Source: Methylocystis iwaonis
GTDB lineage: Bacteria; Pseudomonadota; Alphaproteobacteria; Rhizobiales; Beijerinckiaceae
Assembly: GCF_027925385.1 (NCBI RefSeq)
Contig: NZ_AP027144.1
Location: 171,812-235,811 of the forward strand
DNA: 64,000 nt
Direction: 5' to 3'
Part shown: positions 1 through 10,005 of the stretch, in pieces
How positions within the stretch are numbered: the stretch's first letter is position 1
How the letters are laid out: each line of letters starts with the position of its first letter
The notes under the pieces: model-generated
The model's input: the letters and a program-made list of their open reading frames with translations, nothing else
What the model was told of the DNA's origin: nothing
Databases searched by the model: none
Made by a program: the position numbers and the translations under genes

Positions 1-1
1 G

Positions 2-3000
2 CTCAATCAGAAAGAGCTTCTCGAAGACTATCTCCAATTCCTGCGCAGCGATCCATACGAAGCCAGCTTGCTCGCGGAGGAGTTTCTTATCACCGTTACG
101 CAATTTTTTCGTGACGCCGACGTTTTCGTCTATCTCCAGAAAGAGATCGTTCCCGAACTGTTCAAGGGGAAGACATCCGCCGACACTATCCGCGTGTGGT
201 CGGTCGGATGCGCAACGGGTGAGGAAGCCTACAGTCTCGCGATGCTGCTGCTCGAGCATGCAGGACTCGTCACCGATCCGCCCCGTATCGAGATTTTCGC
301 GACAGATCTTCACGAGCCGTCGCTACGCCTTGCGCGTGATGGCTATTATCCCGAATCGATCGACGTGGAGATCCCTCCGGAGCGTCTGCGACGGTTCTTC
401 GTCAAGGAAGACAGCGGCTATCGAATCCGGAAAGAAGTGCGGGAAGTCGTCGTCTTTGCGGTTCACAATCTGCTGCGTGATCCCCCTTTTTCGCGGCTAC
501 ACCTTATCGTTTGCCGTAACCTCTTGATCTATCTTCAACGTAATTTGCAACACGACGTCATCGACCTTTTTCATTACGCGCTCAGGCCTGAAGGGTTACT
601 TCTTCTCGGTCCGTCCGAATCCATGGATCGAGGCGGGCTTTTCCATCTGGAGAGCAAACAGCATTGTCTGTACCGCCGCCGTAATGTGCCGGCGCCGGAG
701 CCGAAGCTACCAGTGTTTCCGCAGACGTTGCGACGCTACGGCTCCGTCGAGGCTGCAAACTCGCGAGTCGAAGGAGCCGGAAGCTACGGCGTGCTACACC
801 AGAAAATTGTCGAGCGTTTTGCGCCGCCGAGCATCCTTGTCGATCAGGATTTTCGTCTTGTGCATGCGTCTGAACGCGCCGGCCGATATTTGCGTATCCC
901 CGGAGGCGAACTTTCGGGGAGCGTTTTCAGGCTCGCGCGCGAGGAATTATGCGTAGAATTGCGCGCGGCGTTACACGCCGCGGTCGAACACGGCGAAAGC
1001 CGTAGGACAGGGCCTATTCCGATCCAGATTGAAGGCAGGCCAAAACAAGTCGTTCTCTATGTTCAGCCCTCTACGGGCGCCGACCTCGGCAACCTGAATA
1101 TGGTCATTTTCCTCGAGTCCGAAGCGTCCGAAGGAGTGCCAGCCGTCCCATTAAGTCAAGACGCAGCGGAGGCGCGCGCCGAACTCGAAGAAACCAAAGA
1201 CCGTCTGCATACGGTCATTGAGCAATATGAGACCTCTCAAGAGGAAATGCGGGCGACCAACGAAGAGCTGCAATCCGTCAATGAGGAGCTACGCTCCACG
1301 ATGGAGGAGTTGGAGACCAGCAAGGAAGAACTGCAGTCGATGAACGAGGAGCTGCAGACGGTCAATCAGGAGAACCGAGACAAAGTTGAAGCGCTGAGCC
1401 AGCTCACCAGCGATCTGCAGAACCTGATGGCGGCGACGGAGATCGCAACTCTCTTTCTAGACAAGGATTTGCGCATTATGCGCGCGACGCCGCGAGCGCA
1501 GGGGCTGCTCAATATTCGCACGAGCGACCAGGGGCGTCCGTTCGCGGAATTGCGCCATGGCTTTGGATACGACGTTCTCGACCAGGATGCGATGCGAGTC
1601 CTCGAAACGCTGACGCCCGTTGAGCGCGAGATCCAGAGTCGGGGGGGCGAATGGTATCTTAGCCGGGTCAATCCTTACCGATCCTCCTCCGACGAGGCGC
1701 AAGGAGTCGTCATCACTCTGGTGGACATCACTCAGCTCAAGAAAGTGGAGTTCGACGCGCGGAACAGCGAGGAAATCTTCCGGGTCCTCGTGGCTGCTTA
1801 CGCCCAGACAGTCTGGACCGCCGACGCCGAGGGCAAGGTTGTCGAGGACTCGCCGAGCTGGCGAGCGTTCACCGGTCAATCTGCAATGGAAAGACGGGGA
1901 GAAGGGTGGCTCGACGCGGTGCACCCCGACGACCGGACGGCATTCCTCTCTGAATGGCGCCGCCGCATGAAGACGCACCAGCCACTTGAAGCCGAATTTC
2001 GCATGCGACAGAAAAGCGGCGATTGGCGCTGGACCCAGATACGCGCCGCACCTTTGAGTTCGGAGACCGGCGCCCTTCGCGGCTGGGTCTGCATGAACAC
2101 GGATATCACGGAAAAGCGACTTGCGGAGAACTCCCGGCGTGAGGCGGAGATGTTGCGCGAGGCAGACAGGCGGAAAGACGAATTTCTGGCGATGCTTGGA
2201 CACGAGCTGCGCAATCCGCTCACGCCGCTTCGCAACGCGTTGGCGATCATCGAAAGACGGCTGCCGCAAGACCCAGAGTTTCGGCGCCTGGAGGAGATCT
2301 GCGAACGTCAGTTGACGCATCTCGCGCGACTTGTGGACGACCTGTTGGACATCGCCAAGATCAGGTCGGGCGAGGGGATGAATCTCACAAAGGAGCGGGT
2401 CGATCTTGGCGAAGTCCTCAAGGCGGCGCTGTCCACGGTCAAATCTTCGATCGATCAGCGCGGCCAGGAACTTGCCATTGAACAAGATTCGCAGCCGCTC
2501 TTCGTCGATGGCGACGAAGTGCGGCTCGTTCAGATTCTTACGAACCTGCTCGACAACGCGAATAAATACACGCAGGAAAAGGGTCGAATTTGGGTAGCCT
2601 TGCGGCGGGACGGCGGCGACGCGTTCTTGTCGGTGGCGGATAATGGGATCGGGATCGCGGCGGAGACTTTGCCTCAAGTCTTCAACTTCTTCATGCGAGC
2701 TGATCCTTCTTCTCAAAACCGGATCGGCGGCCTCGGCCTCGGCCTCTCATTGGTGCAGCGTCTCGTCGAACTGCACGGAGGCTCCGTCATCGCGAGAAGC
2801 GAGGGGCCCGGTAAAGGAGCGGAGTTCATCGTACGACTGCCGCTCTCAAATTCGGGTGAAGAGAAGGTCGAGCCTCCGCGCGGAGGCTCGATTGCCGACA
2901 AGCCTGGCGTAGCTCGACGCATCCTTCTCGTTGAAGACAATTCCGACGTGGCAGAGACGTTGAAGTGCGTGCTGGAGCTTGATGGCCATCAGGTCTTCCT

Positions 3001-3283
3001 GGCGCGTGACGGACAAAGCGCCTTGAAGACCGCGGCCGAGAAGCGTCCTGATATTGTCCTGCTCGATATCGGCCTGCCTGATATCACGGGATACGAAGTC
3101 GCAAGACATCTGCGCGCTGATCCCGCGACGGCGAATGCCACGCTGATGGCCATCACCGGACATGGTACGCCCTCGGACGTCACTCATGCAAAGGAAGCGG
3201 GAATCGATCACCATCTGGTGAAGCCGGTGGAGATATCGGCCCTCCTGGCGCTCATTAACGATGTTCAGCCAACCCGCCGATAG
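2..3283 (+). CDS. CheR-PAS-histidine kinase-receiver hybrid protein, 5' end outside the window
   Basis: The frame is open from the first bases, so the start, and probably a CheB methylesterase domain, lies upstream. About 1,093 residues are visible. In order they are: a CheR-type methyltransferase with the SAM-binding segment VGCATGEEAYSLAM; a long Glu/Asn-rich coiled coil (repeats of NEELQSVNEEL type, about residues 395-465); a PAS_10-like and a second PAS domain; a HisKA H-box DEFLAMLGHELRNPL; a HATPase domain with N, G1 and G2 boxes (DNGIGI, GGLGLGLSLV); and a C-terminal receiver with phospho-acceptor in LLDIGLPDITGYEV. The family senses an unknown signal and phosphorylates response regulators. 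No partner gene lies beside it. Recognition of domains is secure; the signal and output are unknown. Confidence 0.93.
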   Translation, partial: LNQKELLEDYLQFLRSDPYEASLLAEEFLITVTQFFRDADVFVYLQKEIVPELFKGKTSADTIRVWSVGCATGEEAYSLAMLLLEHAGLVTDPPRIEIFATDLHEPSLRLARDGYYPESIDVEIPPERLRRFFVKEDSGYRIRKEVREVVVFAVHNLLRDPPFSRLHLIVCRNLLIYLQRNLQHDVIDLFHYALRPEGLLLLGPSESMDRGGLFHLESKQHCLYRRRNVPAPEPKLPVFPQTLRRYGSVEAANSRVEGAGSYGVLHQKIVERFAPPSILVDQDFRLVHASERAGRYLRIPGGELSGSVFRLAREELCVELRAALHAAVEHGESRRTGPIPIQIEGRPKQVVLYVQPSTGADLGNLNMVIFLESEASEGVPAVPLSQDAAEARAELEETKDRLHTVIEQYETSQEEMRATNEELQSVNEELRSTMEELETSKEELQSMNEELQTVNQENRDKVEALSQLTSDLQNLMAATEIATLFLDKDLRIMRATPRAQGLLNIRTSDQGRPFAELRHGFGYDVLDQDAMRVLETLTPVEREIQSRGGEWYLSRVNPYRSSSDEAQGVVITLVDITQLKKVEFDARNSEEIFRVLVAAYAQTVWTADAEGKVVEDSPSWRAFTGQSAMERRGEGWLDAVHPDDRTAFLSEWRRRMKTHQPLEAEFRMRQKSGDWRWTQIRAAPLSSETGALRGWVCMNTDITEKRLAENSRREAEMLREADRRKDEFLAMLGHELRNPLTPLRNALAIIERRLPQDPEFRRLEEICERQLTHLARLVDDLLDIAKIRSGEGMNLTKERVDLGEVLKAALSTVKSSIDQRGQELAIEQDSQPLFVDGDEVRLVQILTNLLDNANKYTQEKGRIWVALRRDGGDAFLSVADNGIGIAAETLPQVFNFFMRADPSSQNRIGGLGLGLSLVQRLVELHGGSVIARSEGPGKGAEFIVRLPLSNSGEEKVEPPRGGSIADKPGVARRILLVEDNSDVAETLKCVLELDGHQVFLARDGQSALKTAAEKRPDIVLLDIGLPDITGYEVARHLRADPATANATLMAITGHGTPSDVTHAKEAGIDHHLVKPVEISALLALINDVQPTRR

Positions 3284-3505
3284 ATAAGAGCGTCGCGAGA
3301 CTTTTTCGCTCGGTTAGCGCGGCGCTACCGTTAGCAGCCTGACGTCCGCGTAGCAGCCTTGCTAAGCACAGTCCCCAATAGAGAAGGACCAGCCTTTCCA
3401 TTATCGTGCACAAATCGATGGGCTGCATAGAATAAGCCCCGGGCAACTCCCCAACTTGGCGCCGCGGGATGCAGCGGTCTCTGTTCTCCATGAAGGGACA
3501 AAACG

Positions 3506-3706
3506 ATGCCTACGAATCCAGCGTGGCGCTATTACGAAGGTGACGACGTCCTACAGCAGCTGATCAGGGACGGCGTGCCGATCACGGTCGAAAATTACAT
3601 ATCGGCGGTATGGCGGTCGGAGCTGCCTGAAAGCCTCACCCCTGAAAGCGCGGAGTTTCTCGCTGATTTGTCCAAATATGAGAAGAGTATGCGCGAGCAC
3701 GTTTAA
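3506..3706 (+). CDS. Small hypothetical protein, 66 aa
   Basis: Starts with ATG behind an AAGGGACAAAACG leader. The protein is acidic and soluble, with natural composition (WRYYEGDDVLQQLIRDGVPI, SPESAEF-like helices), no signal peptide and no membrane segment. Not recognised as a named family. It stands alone between the hybrid kinase and the convergent hydrolase. Confidence 0.6.
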   Translation: MPTNPAWRYYEGDDVLQQLIRDGVPITVENYISAVWRSELPESLTPESAEFLADLSKYEKSMREHV

Positions 3707-3782
3707 ATCCGACGGGCGCGGGCAAGCGACCCCTTCCGCCCAATCGGGAATGGAGACGGGCGCAAAGACGCCCGCCTGAAGT

Positions 3783-4940
3783 TCAGCTGAAACTCGACCA
3801 GGAAGAGGCAGCCTCCTGCTTGCGATCGGTCGTCGCCGGCTTCCTCCCCTGGCTCCCCACACGATCGACCGCTGACACGACCTGGTCTGGCGCGGTATGG
3901 TGCGCCATGTGGCCGGCGCCAGGGATCACGATAAGTTCGCTTTGCGGCACCTCATCGTGGAAGCGCTTCGACTGGCGATCGATATCGACCATCTTGTCGC
4001 CATCTCCCACCAGGATGATGATCGGGAGCTTCAGCTCGCCATAGCGCGCTTCCAGCTTCATCGCCGAGGCCACCATCAGAACGCTGTCCTCCGCTTCCGC
4101 GCCAATTTGGACCGGGCGCGCAGCGAAGGAATTGGGGAAACCCTTCTCAAATCGCTGCGTAACCGGCGCTGGCGAAAAGAGCCACCTCAAAACGCCCGGC
4201 AGGAAAAGCCGCGTGAGCGGCGGCGTGATCGTGTAGCGCATGATGTCGCCAAGTCCGGGGATAGCCGCAAAGGACATGAAGAACACATCCGCTCGCGCCG
4301 TCGGATAGTAATAGCCCGCGATCAGCACCAGCCCTTCGACCAGCGCCGGATATTGGAGCGCGAGGTCCAGGGCGATGAGCGACGCGAAAGAATGGGCGAC
4401 GACCGTCACATGTTCGACTGCGAGCTGCGAAAACGCCTTCTGCAACAACTCCGCATAGGCGCTCGGCGTCCAAACACGATGGGGTCTCTCGCTGTACCCA
4501 AAGCCTGGCCTGTCGAAGACGATGACCCTGTAGCGCTCCGCAAGCTTGTCGACGATGCCGCTCAGCAGGAAATCCTCCGCCAGCGTGAGATTGCCGTGTA
4601 CGAGAGTCACGACATCGCCCTTGCCCTTGTCGATGTAGTGCAGGCGCATGCCGTCGACGTTGATAAACTGACCAATTGGCGGATGCTCCATTTCGTCCTG
4701 GCGCGTTTTGCGGATATTGTAATAGGCGAGCGCGCCCATCGCAGCCGCGACACCAAGCGCGGCCGAACCGAGGACAGAAGGACGACTCCAACTCGGCCGG
4801 GCTCCTCCAGTAAGCGCGGACCCGGCGCGCGCTACCGCGTTCTTGACAGGCCCACGTCGATCGAACCACTCCGAAACACCGGCCCCGACTGCGGACGCTG
4901 AGTCGGTCACGTCTTTTTGAATCGATTTCATTAAGCCCAT
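3783..4940 (-). CDS. Alpha/beta hydrolase, membrane-anchored
   Basis: A 385-residue alpha/beta-fold hydrolase. The chosen start (MGLMKSIQKD) has a strong GAGGAGAAAATC leader; a longer frame upstream has none. After a soluble N-terminal tail and one hydrophobic segment (LGVAAAMGALAYY, about residue 75) come the family motifs: oxyanion-hole region LVHGNLTLAED, FDRPGFGYSERP, a nucleophile elbow AHSFAS in place of the usual GxSxG, acid in VGDGDKMVD, and catalytic His in GAGHMAHH. Substrate unknown. The N-terminal helix suggests inner-membrane attachment with the catalytic domain exposed. Monocistronic and convergent with the preceding small gene. Confidence 0.88.
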   Translation of the reverse strand: MGLMKSIQKDVTDSASAVGAGVSEWFDRRGPVKNAVARAGSALTGGARPSWSRPSVLGSAALGVAAAMGALAYYNIRKTRQDEMEHPPIGQFINVDGMRLHYIDKGKGDVVTLVHGNLTLAEDFLLSGIVDKLAERYRVIVFDRPGFGYSERPHRVWTPSAYAELLQKAFSQLAVEHVTVVAHSFASLIALDLALQYPALVEGLVLIAGYYYPTARADVFFMSFAAIPGLGDIMRYTITPPLTRLFLPGVLRWLFSPAPVTQRFEKGFPNSFAARPVQIGAEAEDSVLMVASAMKLEARYGELKLPIIILVGDGDKMVDIDRQSKRFHDEVPQSELIVIPGAGHMAHHTAPDQVVSAVDRVGSQGRKPATTDRKQEAASSWSSFS

Positions 4941-5182
4941 GATTTTCTCCTCTGCTCGAATGCGCTTAACGCGCCCGGCCCGACGTAGTTTCAAACTACC
5001 GTTGTGAAATGGGCGCCGCGCGTCATTAGGCTCGATGACGATGTTCGACGAACTCGTGCTCGGAGTTTGCTGATCGTGCTCGCGTTCCATAGACCGTGAA
5101 GGGAGCCGCGCGGCTGTCAAGCATAAGAACGGGTCAGCTATACGCGAAGCGGAACAATCGGTATCAAGCGAGAGGAGCGCGC

Positions 5183-5608
5183 ATGAGCCGGCATTGGTGG
5201 ACTTGGCTTGGGTACACTGTGATTTTCCTGTTGATATGTACAGGGCATGTCGCGTGGTTCCTCGCTACTTATGAACCTGAGATCGGGTCGCGTTTTGGTG
5301 CAGCCGTGACATGCTTGGGAGTCATTGTGACCGCACGGCCATTCTTTCGGACGGGCCTCCAGGAAACCGTCGATCGCCAGTTGCCAACTGGCTTGCTCGA
5401 CGCCGTCAGCCCTTCGCCTCAGGCTCCCTCGTCGGGTTACTCTTCACGTCAATTTTTGCAGCGGAAGCGAGCGGAACACAAACTTGTGCGCCGGGGCGTT
5501 GTGCATGACGTTATTGCCGAGAGGGTCGTCGGCGTCGCCGTCATCCTACTTGGGACACTGACGCACGGTTATGGTGACTTGGCGCTGAAGTGGATGGTCG
5601 AAAGGTAG
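5183..5608 (+). CDS. Hypothetical membrane protein, 141 aa
   Basis: ATG follows AGAGGAGCGCGC, a good ribosome site. The N-terminal hydrophobic helix (WLGYTVIFLLICTGHVAWFL) is followed by a second (GAAVTCLGVIVTA) and a third near the C-terminus (VVGVAVILLGTLTHGYGDL). The central loop is positively charged. No family recognised. Divergently arranged with the hydrolase gene across about 240 bp. Confidence 0.6.
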   Translation: MSRHWWTWLGYTVIFLLICTGHVAWFLATYEPEIGSRFGAAVTCLGVIVTARPFFRTGLQETVDRQLPTGLLDAVSPSPQAPSSGYSSRQFLQRKRAEHKLVRRGVVHDVIAERVVGVAVILLGTLTHGYGDLALKWMVER

Positions 5609-5720
5609 GCCAGCTCTGATCTTCATGCCCGCTCCCATCCTTCGTAATCGCCTATAGAAGCGTATAGTCGTGCTTTGCGCCACCGAGCGGCGTTTGGCGT
5701 ATGGACGAGAACCTCGGCAT

Positions 5721-6062
5721 TTAATGGCCCTTGTCAAAGGGGCAAAGTTTCTCAAGCATATTAGGTCCGGAGTGTAGCAACGTAAATGTATTTATGCCCG
5801 CCTCTCCGGGAGAGGCTTTGGCCAAGTCGACGAGTATATCAGGTATTTTTTTGATAGCATCCTGTTGAATCTCTCGCAGCCCCTCATCTTTCGAGGGCCA
5901 AGGCTCCATTCCAGTTGGCAAACGCCACCCCGGGTGCGGGTCGTAGACGATCGCGCTCACAGCTGCCACAAGGATTTGTTGCACTTGCTCGGGCACCCTG
6001 ACGCCGCTTTGCTTCTGCCACTCCCTAATTTCTTTTCGTATTTGTTCTGTGATGTCAGACAT
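5721..6062 (-). CDS. Hypothetical soluble protein, 113 aa, with a broken paralogue in the window
   Basis: The start was set at MSDITEQIRKEI because a diverged copy at 36002-36273 is similar from exactly this point and not upstream. The N-terminal half is helical (QVQQILVAAVSAIVYDPHPG), followed by a conserved WRLPTGMEPWPS segment and a C-terminal helix pair. No signal peptide. No named family. Convergent with the membrane-protein gene at 5183-5608. Confidence 0.6.
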   Translation of the reverse strand: MSDITEQIRKEIREWQKQSGVRVPEQVQQILVAAVSAIVYDPHPGWRLPTGMEPWPSKDEGLREIQQDAIKKIPDILVDLAKASPGEAGINTFTLLHSGPNMLEKLCPFDKGH

Positions 6063-6592
6063 GCCTGCACCCAAGCATTGGCGGTTGGCCTCATTATCGC
6101 GGCGGTGTCGTCTAAAGCAGAGATTGGTCGCTTGAATTTCCGTAGGATAGATATAGGTTTCAACCTTGCTCGCGCCAAGTGCGGGGAGGGCGCATCCCTC
6201 GAACGCTGAAGTGGTCCGCAGCGAAGTCCGCGCTGCCTTCTTTGGCTGTAATCGGGAATGCAATTTGACGGCTCCGCGAGAGGACGAGTCTTCACGCGTC
6301 TCCTAATCGCCGAATGCTGCGGTTCTTTTGACGAGTGCTGCGCGGACATCGACTGGTCGAACGCTCGTTTCAGCAGATCCGCAGTGGGCGCTGGTAAGAC
6401 GTTTCGGAAAGTGCCCCACAGATGCCGCGGTGGCCTGGCTCTCTCCTCATCTGCCGGGGGCGAGGGCGGTTCTCTTCGGCAATGCTTTCTTTAGGAACGG
6501 CGCTAATCGAGAGCACTTTGCGCAGCCCCGAACGCGGTCGTCCTGAATCTCATGAATTTCAACGGCGATCTCAGATTCGCCGATCCGGAAGT
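6063..6592. other. Intergenic stretch without a supported gene
   Basis: Open frames here lack ribosome sites and natural composition. I see no RNA gene, repeat or IS remnant. Confidence 0.5.
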
Positions 6593-6805
6593 TCATAATC
6601 CTAGGCGTAGCCGAACGGATTCGGCCAACTCCTCGGCAAAGCGAAGCGTAGATCGCAGGGCAGCTACTTCATTCCGCTCCGCACTTCCTTCATCCTGCAC
6701 CGCGATCGGAAATTCCATCCTACCCCCGCTAGCCTGCGCCCGAACGCTAAAAAGCAATCTTCCGTTTGGATGCTGCTCGATATTCGCTATTTGGATATCG
6801 GCCAT
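6593..6805 (-). CDS. Small hypothetical protein, 70 aa
   Basis: ATG preceded by AAGAGGTGACCC, a strong ribosome site. The N-terminal beta-like stretch (MADIQIANIEQHPNGRLLFS) and the C-terminal amphipathic helix (LRSTLRFAEELAESVRLRLG) look natural. No membrane segment and no known family. Confidence 0.6.
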   Translation of the reverse strand: MADIQIANIEQHPNGRLLFSVRAQASGGRMEFPIAVQDEGSAERNEVAALRSTLRFAEELAESVRLRLGL

Positions 6806-7079
6806 GGGTCACCTCTTAGGGATATTTGTCGGCGTGCGCACGCTCGCCTTAATGAGACACTACCAGCCGGGCCCTTTCAGCGTCTAGACGTGTTTGTGCC
6901 GAAAGCCCTTATGGCCGGCCTTGAGGTAAAACGGATTGCGCCTCAATATGTAGCACCTTGACGCATATGAACAAATGCCCGTCGACTCACGGGGCTTCTG
7001 TGAGGGATTTATTCGCGCGTCGGCGGGGATCGCCGGCGTCTCCAGGCCAGGCTGCGGCGTATCCAGAAATGGGGCTCTA

Positions 7080-9857
7080 ATGACTCTCACCAGTTTCGCC
7101 GTCGTGCCGATCCACGCGGGCTTGATCGTGCCTCGATTCCTCTATTACTTTGTTGGCGTATATTTCGTAGCCTTCGTTGCCTTGTGGGTGACTCATCGAC
7201 TCCTTCTCTGGAAGAAATCCAGCGCAACATCCAAGGTCCAGCCTGAGGAAGCTGCTTGGTGGCTGAAGCCACTTGCGAACCACGAGGCCGAATTGGCTAC
7301 CGACGCGGCTGGCTTGACGAGCGCAGAGGCGCGTTCGCGTCTCGCCGAGTTTGGCTCCAACCTATTTCGCGACCGTCAACAACAGTCACTGCTTCTGCAA
7401 TTTCTCTCTCGCTTCAAGAACCCTCTCGTCGTTCTTTTGCTCGTGGCCAGCGCGATTTCAGCGCTGACCGGCGAAGTCGCCAACTTTCTAATCATCTCGG
7501 CGATGGTGCTGTTCAGCGTGACGCTAGATTTCGTTCAGGAGCACCGCGCCGGTAAAGCAGCAGAAAGCTTGCGTCAGTCCGTATCGCTGCGGGCCACGGT
7601 GATACGCGACGGCAAACCATTGGATACGCTGGTGACCGATGTGGTTCCAGGCGACCTCGCCGTGCTCTCCGCCGGCGATATGATCCCGGCGGATGGCTTG
7701 GTCCTGGAAGCGCGCGATTTATACGTCAAGCAGGCGCTGTTGACCGGGGAGCCCTATCCTGTCGAAAAGCGTTCCGGAATTCTATCGGGTGATGCGGTCG
7801 ATCTGCAAGACGCCGCCAATGCTGTGTTCATGGGCACAAGCGTCATCAGTGGCAGCGGCAGAATGCGCGTGGTGAAGACAGGCGCCAACACGGCCATTGG
7901 GGCCATTGCGGACAGCATTAGTCGCCGGCCGCCGCCCACCGCCTTCGAGATCGGCACGCATCGTTTCGGCCTGCTCATCATGCGCCTCACGATCTTGTTG
8001 GTGCTGTTTGTGCTGCTGGTTAATGCGCTACTGCACAAGCCTTGGCTTGAATCCTTTCTGTTTGCAGTCGCGCTTGCGGTGGGCTTGACCCCGGAACTCC
8101 TGCCAATGGTGGTGTCCGTCACCTTGTCGCGGGGCGCGCTGCACATGGCGAGGAAGCGCGTCATCGTCAAACGCTTGGCCTCCATCCAAAATCTTGGGTC
8201 GATGGATGTCCTTTGCACGGACAAGACCGGCACCTTGACTGAGGCGAAGATAAAGCTCGAACAGCATGTGGATGGGGAAGGGAAGTCTAGCGACCGTGTT
8301 TTGGAACTTGCCTATCTCAACAGCTTTTTCGAGACCGGCCTGAAAAGCCCCCTCGACGACGCGATCCTCGACCACCACGACATCGACGTGAGCGCGTGGA
8401 AAAAGATCGACGAAGTTCCCTTCGACTTCGAGCGGCGCCGCATCTCTGTTTTAGTTGAGAAAGGCGACGACCGATTGCTGGTGGTCAAGGGCGCTTCCGA
8501 GGAGATAGTGGCTCTTTGTAATCGGTATGAAGAACAGGGGAATAAGACCCAGCCTCCACTCGATGCTACCGGAATTGGACGGATTCAGGGACTACGCATC
8601 GCCCTCGAAAAAGAAGGCTTTCGCCTCTTGGGCATCGCTTGGCGGCAGGTCCCGAAGGACCATCCTCATGCCGTTGTCGGCGACGAGGCGGAGTTGGTAT
8701 TCGCGGGGTTCGCGGGATTTCTAGACCCGCCAAAGGAAAGCGCCGGCGCGGCGCTCTCGGCGCTGGCCCAAAGCGGCGTAACGGTGAAGATCGTCACCGG
8801 CGATAGCGAATTGGTCACCCAACACGTCTGCACGACCTTGAACATCCCCGTTACGGGAGTTCTGACGGGGAAAGAGATCGGAGAGATGGATGATTCCGCC
8901 TTGCGTGTCCGGGTCGGACAAGCCAATTTGTTTTGTCGGGTCAATCCATCGCAGAAAGATCGAGTAATCCTCGCGCTCAAAGCCCGCGGTCATGTCGTCG
9001 GGTATCTGGGCGACGGCATCAACGATGCTCCGTCCTTGCACTCGGCCGATGTAGGCCTGTCGGTGGATTCAGCCGTCGACGTCGCTAAAGAAGCAGCCGA
9101 TATGATCCTGCTGGATCAGGATCTGCATGTCGTCCACGACGGCGTGTTGGAAGGTCGTCGCACCTTCGCAAATATCATGAAATATATAATGATGGGCACC
9201 AGCTCCAACTTCGGCAATATGTTCAGCATGGCGGGCGCGGCGCTGTTTCTTCCCTTCTTGCCGATGCTGCCAACTCAGATCCTCCTCAACAACATTCTCT
9301 ACGATATTTCGGAGGTGCCGATCCCTCTTGACGAAGTAGATACAGAGGACGTACGCAGTCCGCAGGTCCTGGACATGAGCTTTATTCGCAACTTCATGCT
9401 CGTCATCGGACCGATCAGTTCCGTGTTCGACTTTCTAACTTTCTACGTTATGTTAGTCGTGATGAAGGCGAATGAAGCGTTGTTCCAGACCGGCTGGTTC
9501 GTTGAATCGCTATCCACTCAGGTTTTGGTGATCTTCATCATTCGCACGCGCGGCAATCCTTTCAAAAGCCGTGCGCATCCCGTCCTCGTCGCGACATCCC
9601 TCACTATCGCTACGATGGGCGCGATACTTCCCTTTACTCCTTTGGGGCCCTATTTCGGGTTTGAGCCGCTCCCTGGTCGATTTTATTTCATATTGTCCGC
9701 GATGGTGATTGTTTATCTGGTGATTGTCGAATTCGCCAAGAAAAGCTTTTATCGCTGGCTTGGTGGAACCGGTGGTTCGAAACGCGACGAGTTCCTCCGT
9801 AATTTAGCGCTCGCTTCCGGTGGGTTGTCGCGAGAAAAACTCCAAGAGAAGAGCTGA
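7080..9857 (+). CDS. mgtA: MgtA-type P-type ATPase, Mg2+ import
   Basis: Magnesium-translocating P-type ATPase (P3B), an inner-membrane pump that imports Mg2+ using ATP. Visible features are the actuator-domain LTGEPYPVEK, membrane helix 4 with AVGLTPELLPMVVS (the ion-site Pro/Glu region typical of MgtA/MgtB), phosphorylated Asp381 in DKTGTLTE, nucleotide-domain KGASEE, and hinge GDGINDAPSLHSADVG. Helices 5-10 follow. The frame could begin 35 codons earlier (position 6975), but that extension is Gly/Arg-rich and atypical, so ATG 7080 was preferred; neither has a strong ribosome site. I see no mgtL-like leader. Confidence 0.93.
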   Translation: MTLTSFAVVPIHAGLIVPRFLYYFVGVYFVAFVALWVTHRLLLWKKSSATSKVQPEEAAWWLKPLANHEAELATDAAGLTSAEARSRLAEFGSNLFRDRQQQSLLLQFLSRFKNPLVVLLLVASAISALTGEVANFLIISAMVLFSVTLDFVQEHRAGKAAESLRQSVSLRATVIRDGKPLDTLVTDVVPGDLAVLSAGDMIPADGLVLEARDLYVKQALLTGEPYPVEKRSGILSGDAVDLQDAANAVFMGTSVISGSGRMRVVKTGANTAIGAIADSISRRPPPTAFEIGTHRFGLLIMRLTILLVLFVLLVNALLHKPWLESFLFAVALAVGLTPELLPMVVSVTLSRGALHMARKRVIVKRLASIQNLGSMDVLCTDKTGTLTEAKIKLEQHVDGEGKSSDRVLELAYLNSFFETGLKSPLDDAILDHHDIDVSAWKKIDEVPFDFERRRISVLVEKGDDRLLVVKGASEEIVALCNRYEEQGNKTQPPLDATGIGRIQGLRIALEKEGFRLLGIAWRQVPKDHPHAVVGDEAELVFAGFAGFLDPPKESAGAALSALAQSGVTVKIVTGDSELVTQHVCTTLNIPVTGVLTGKEIGEMDDSALRVRVGQANLFCRVNPSQKDRVILALKARGHVVGYLGDGINDAPSLHSADVGLSVDSAVDVAKEAADMILLDQDLHVVHDGVLEGRRTFANIMKYIMMGTSSNFGNMFSMAGAALFLPFLPMLPTQILLNNILYDISEVPIPLDEVDTEDVRSPQVLDMSFIRNFMLVIGPISSVFDFLTFYVMLVVMKANEALFQTGWFVESLSTQVLVIFIIRTRGNPFKSRAHPVLVATSLTIATMGAILPFTPLGPYFGFEPLPGRFYFILSAMVIVYLVIVEFAKKSFYRWLGGTGGSKRDEFLRNLALASGGLSREKLQEKS

Positions 9858-10005
9858 AGCGAAACAGGGGAATATCCACAATGACTGTCGTGGGGCGTAT
9901 AAGGATATGGATGCGGACCGAATGGAATACGCGCTGCTGCAACGGCCAGAGTATGGAATATGCCCCTGAGATAAGCTGGGTATTCTTTTTCGGAGGATGT
10001 ATCGA

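Noticed and set aside
1457..2716. 419-codon open frame on the minus strand
   Set aside because: Lies antisense to the hybrid kinase; Arg/His/Leu-rich with no motif; a GC-driven shadow.
3897..4901. 334-codon plus-strand frame
   Set aside because: Antisense to the alpha/beta hydrolase and arginine-rich; the hydrolase has clear motifs and a ribosome site.
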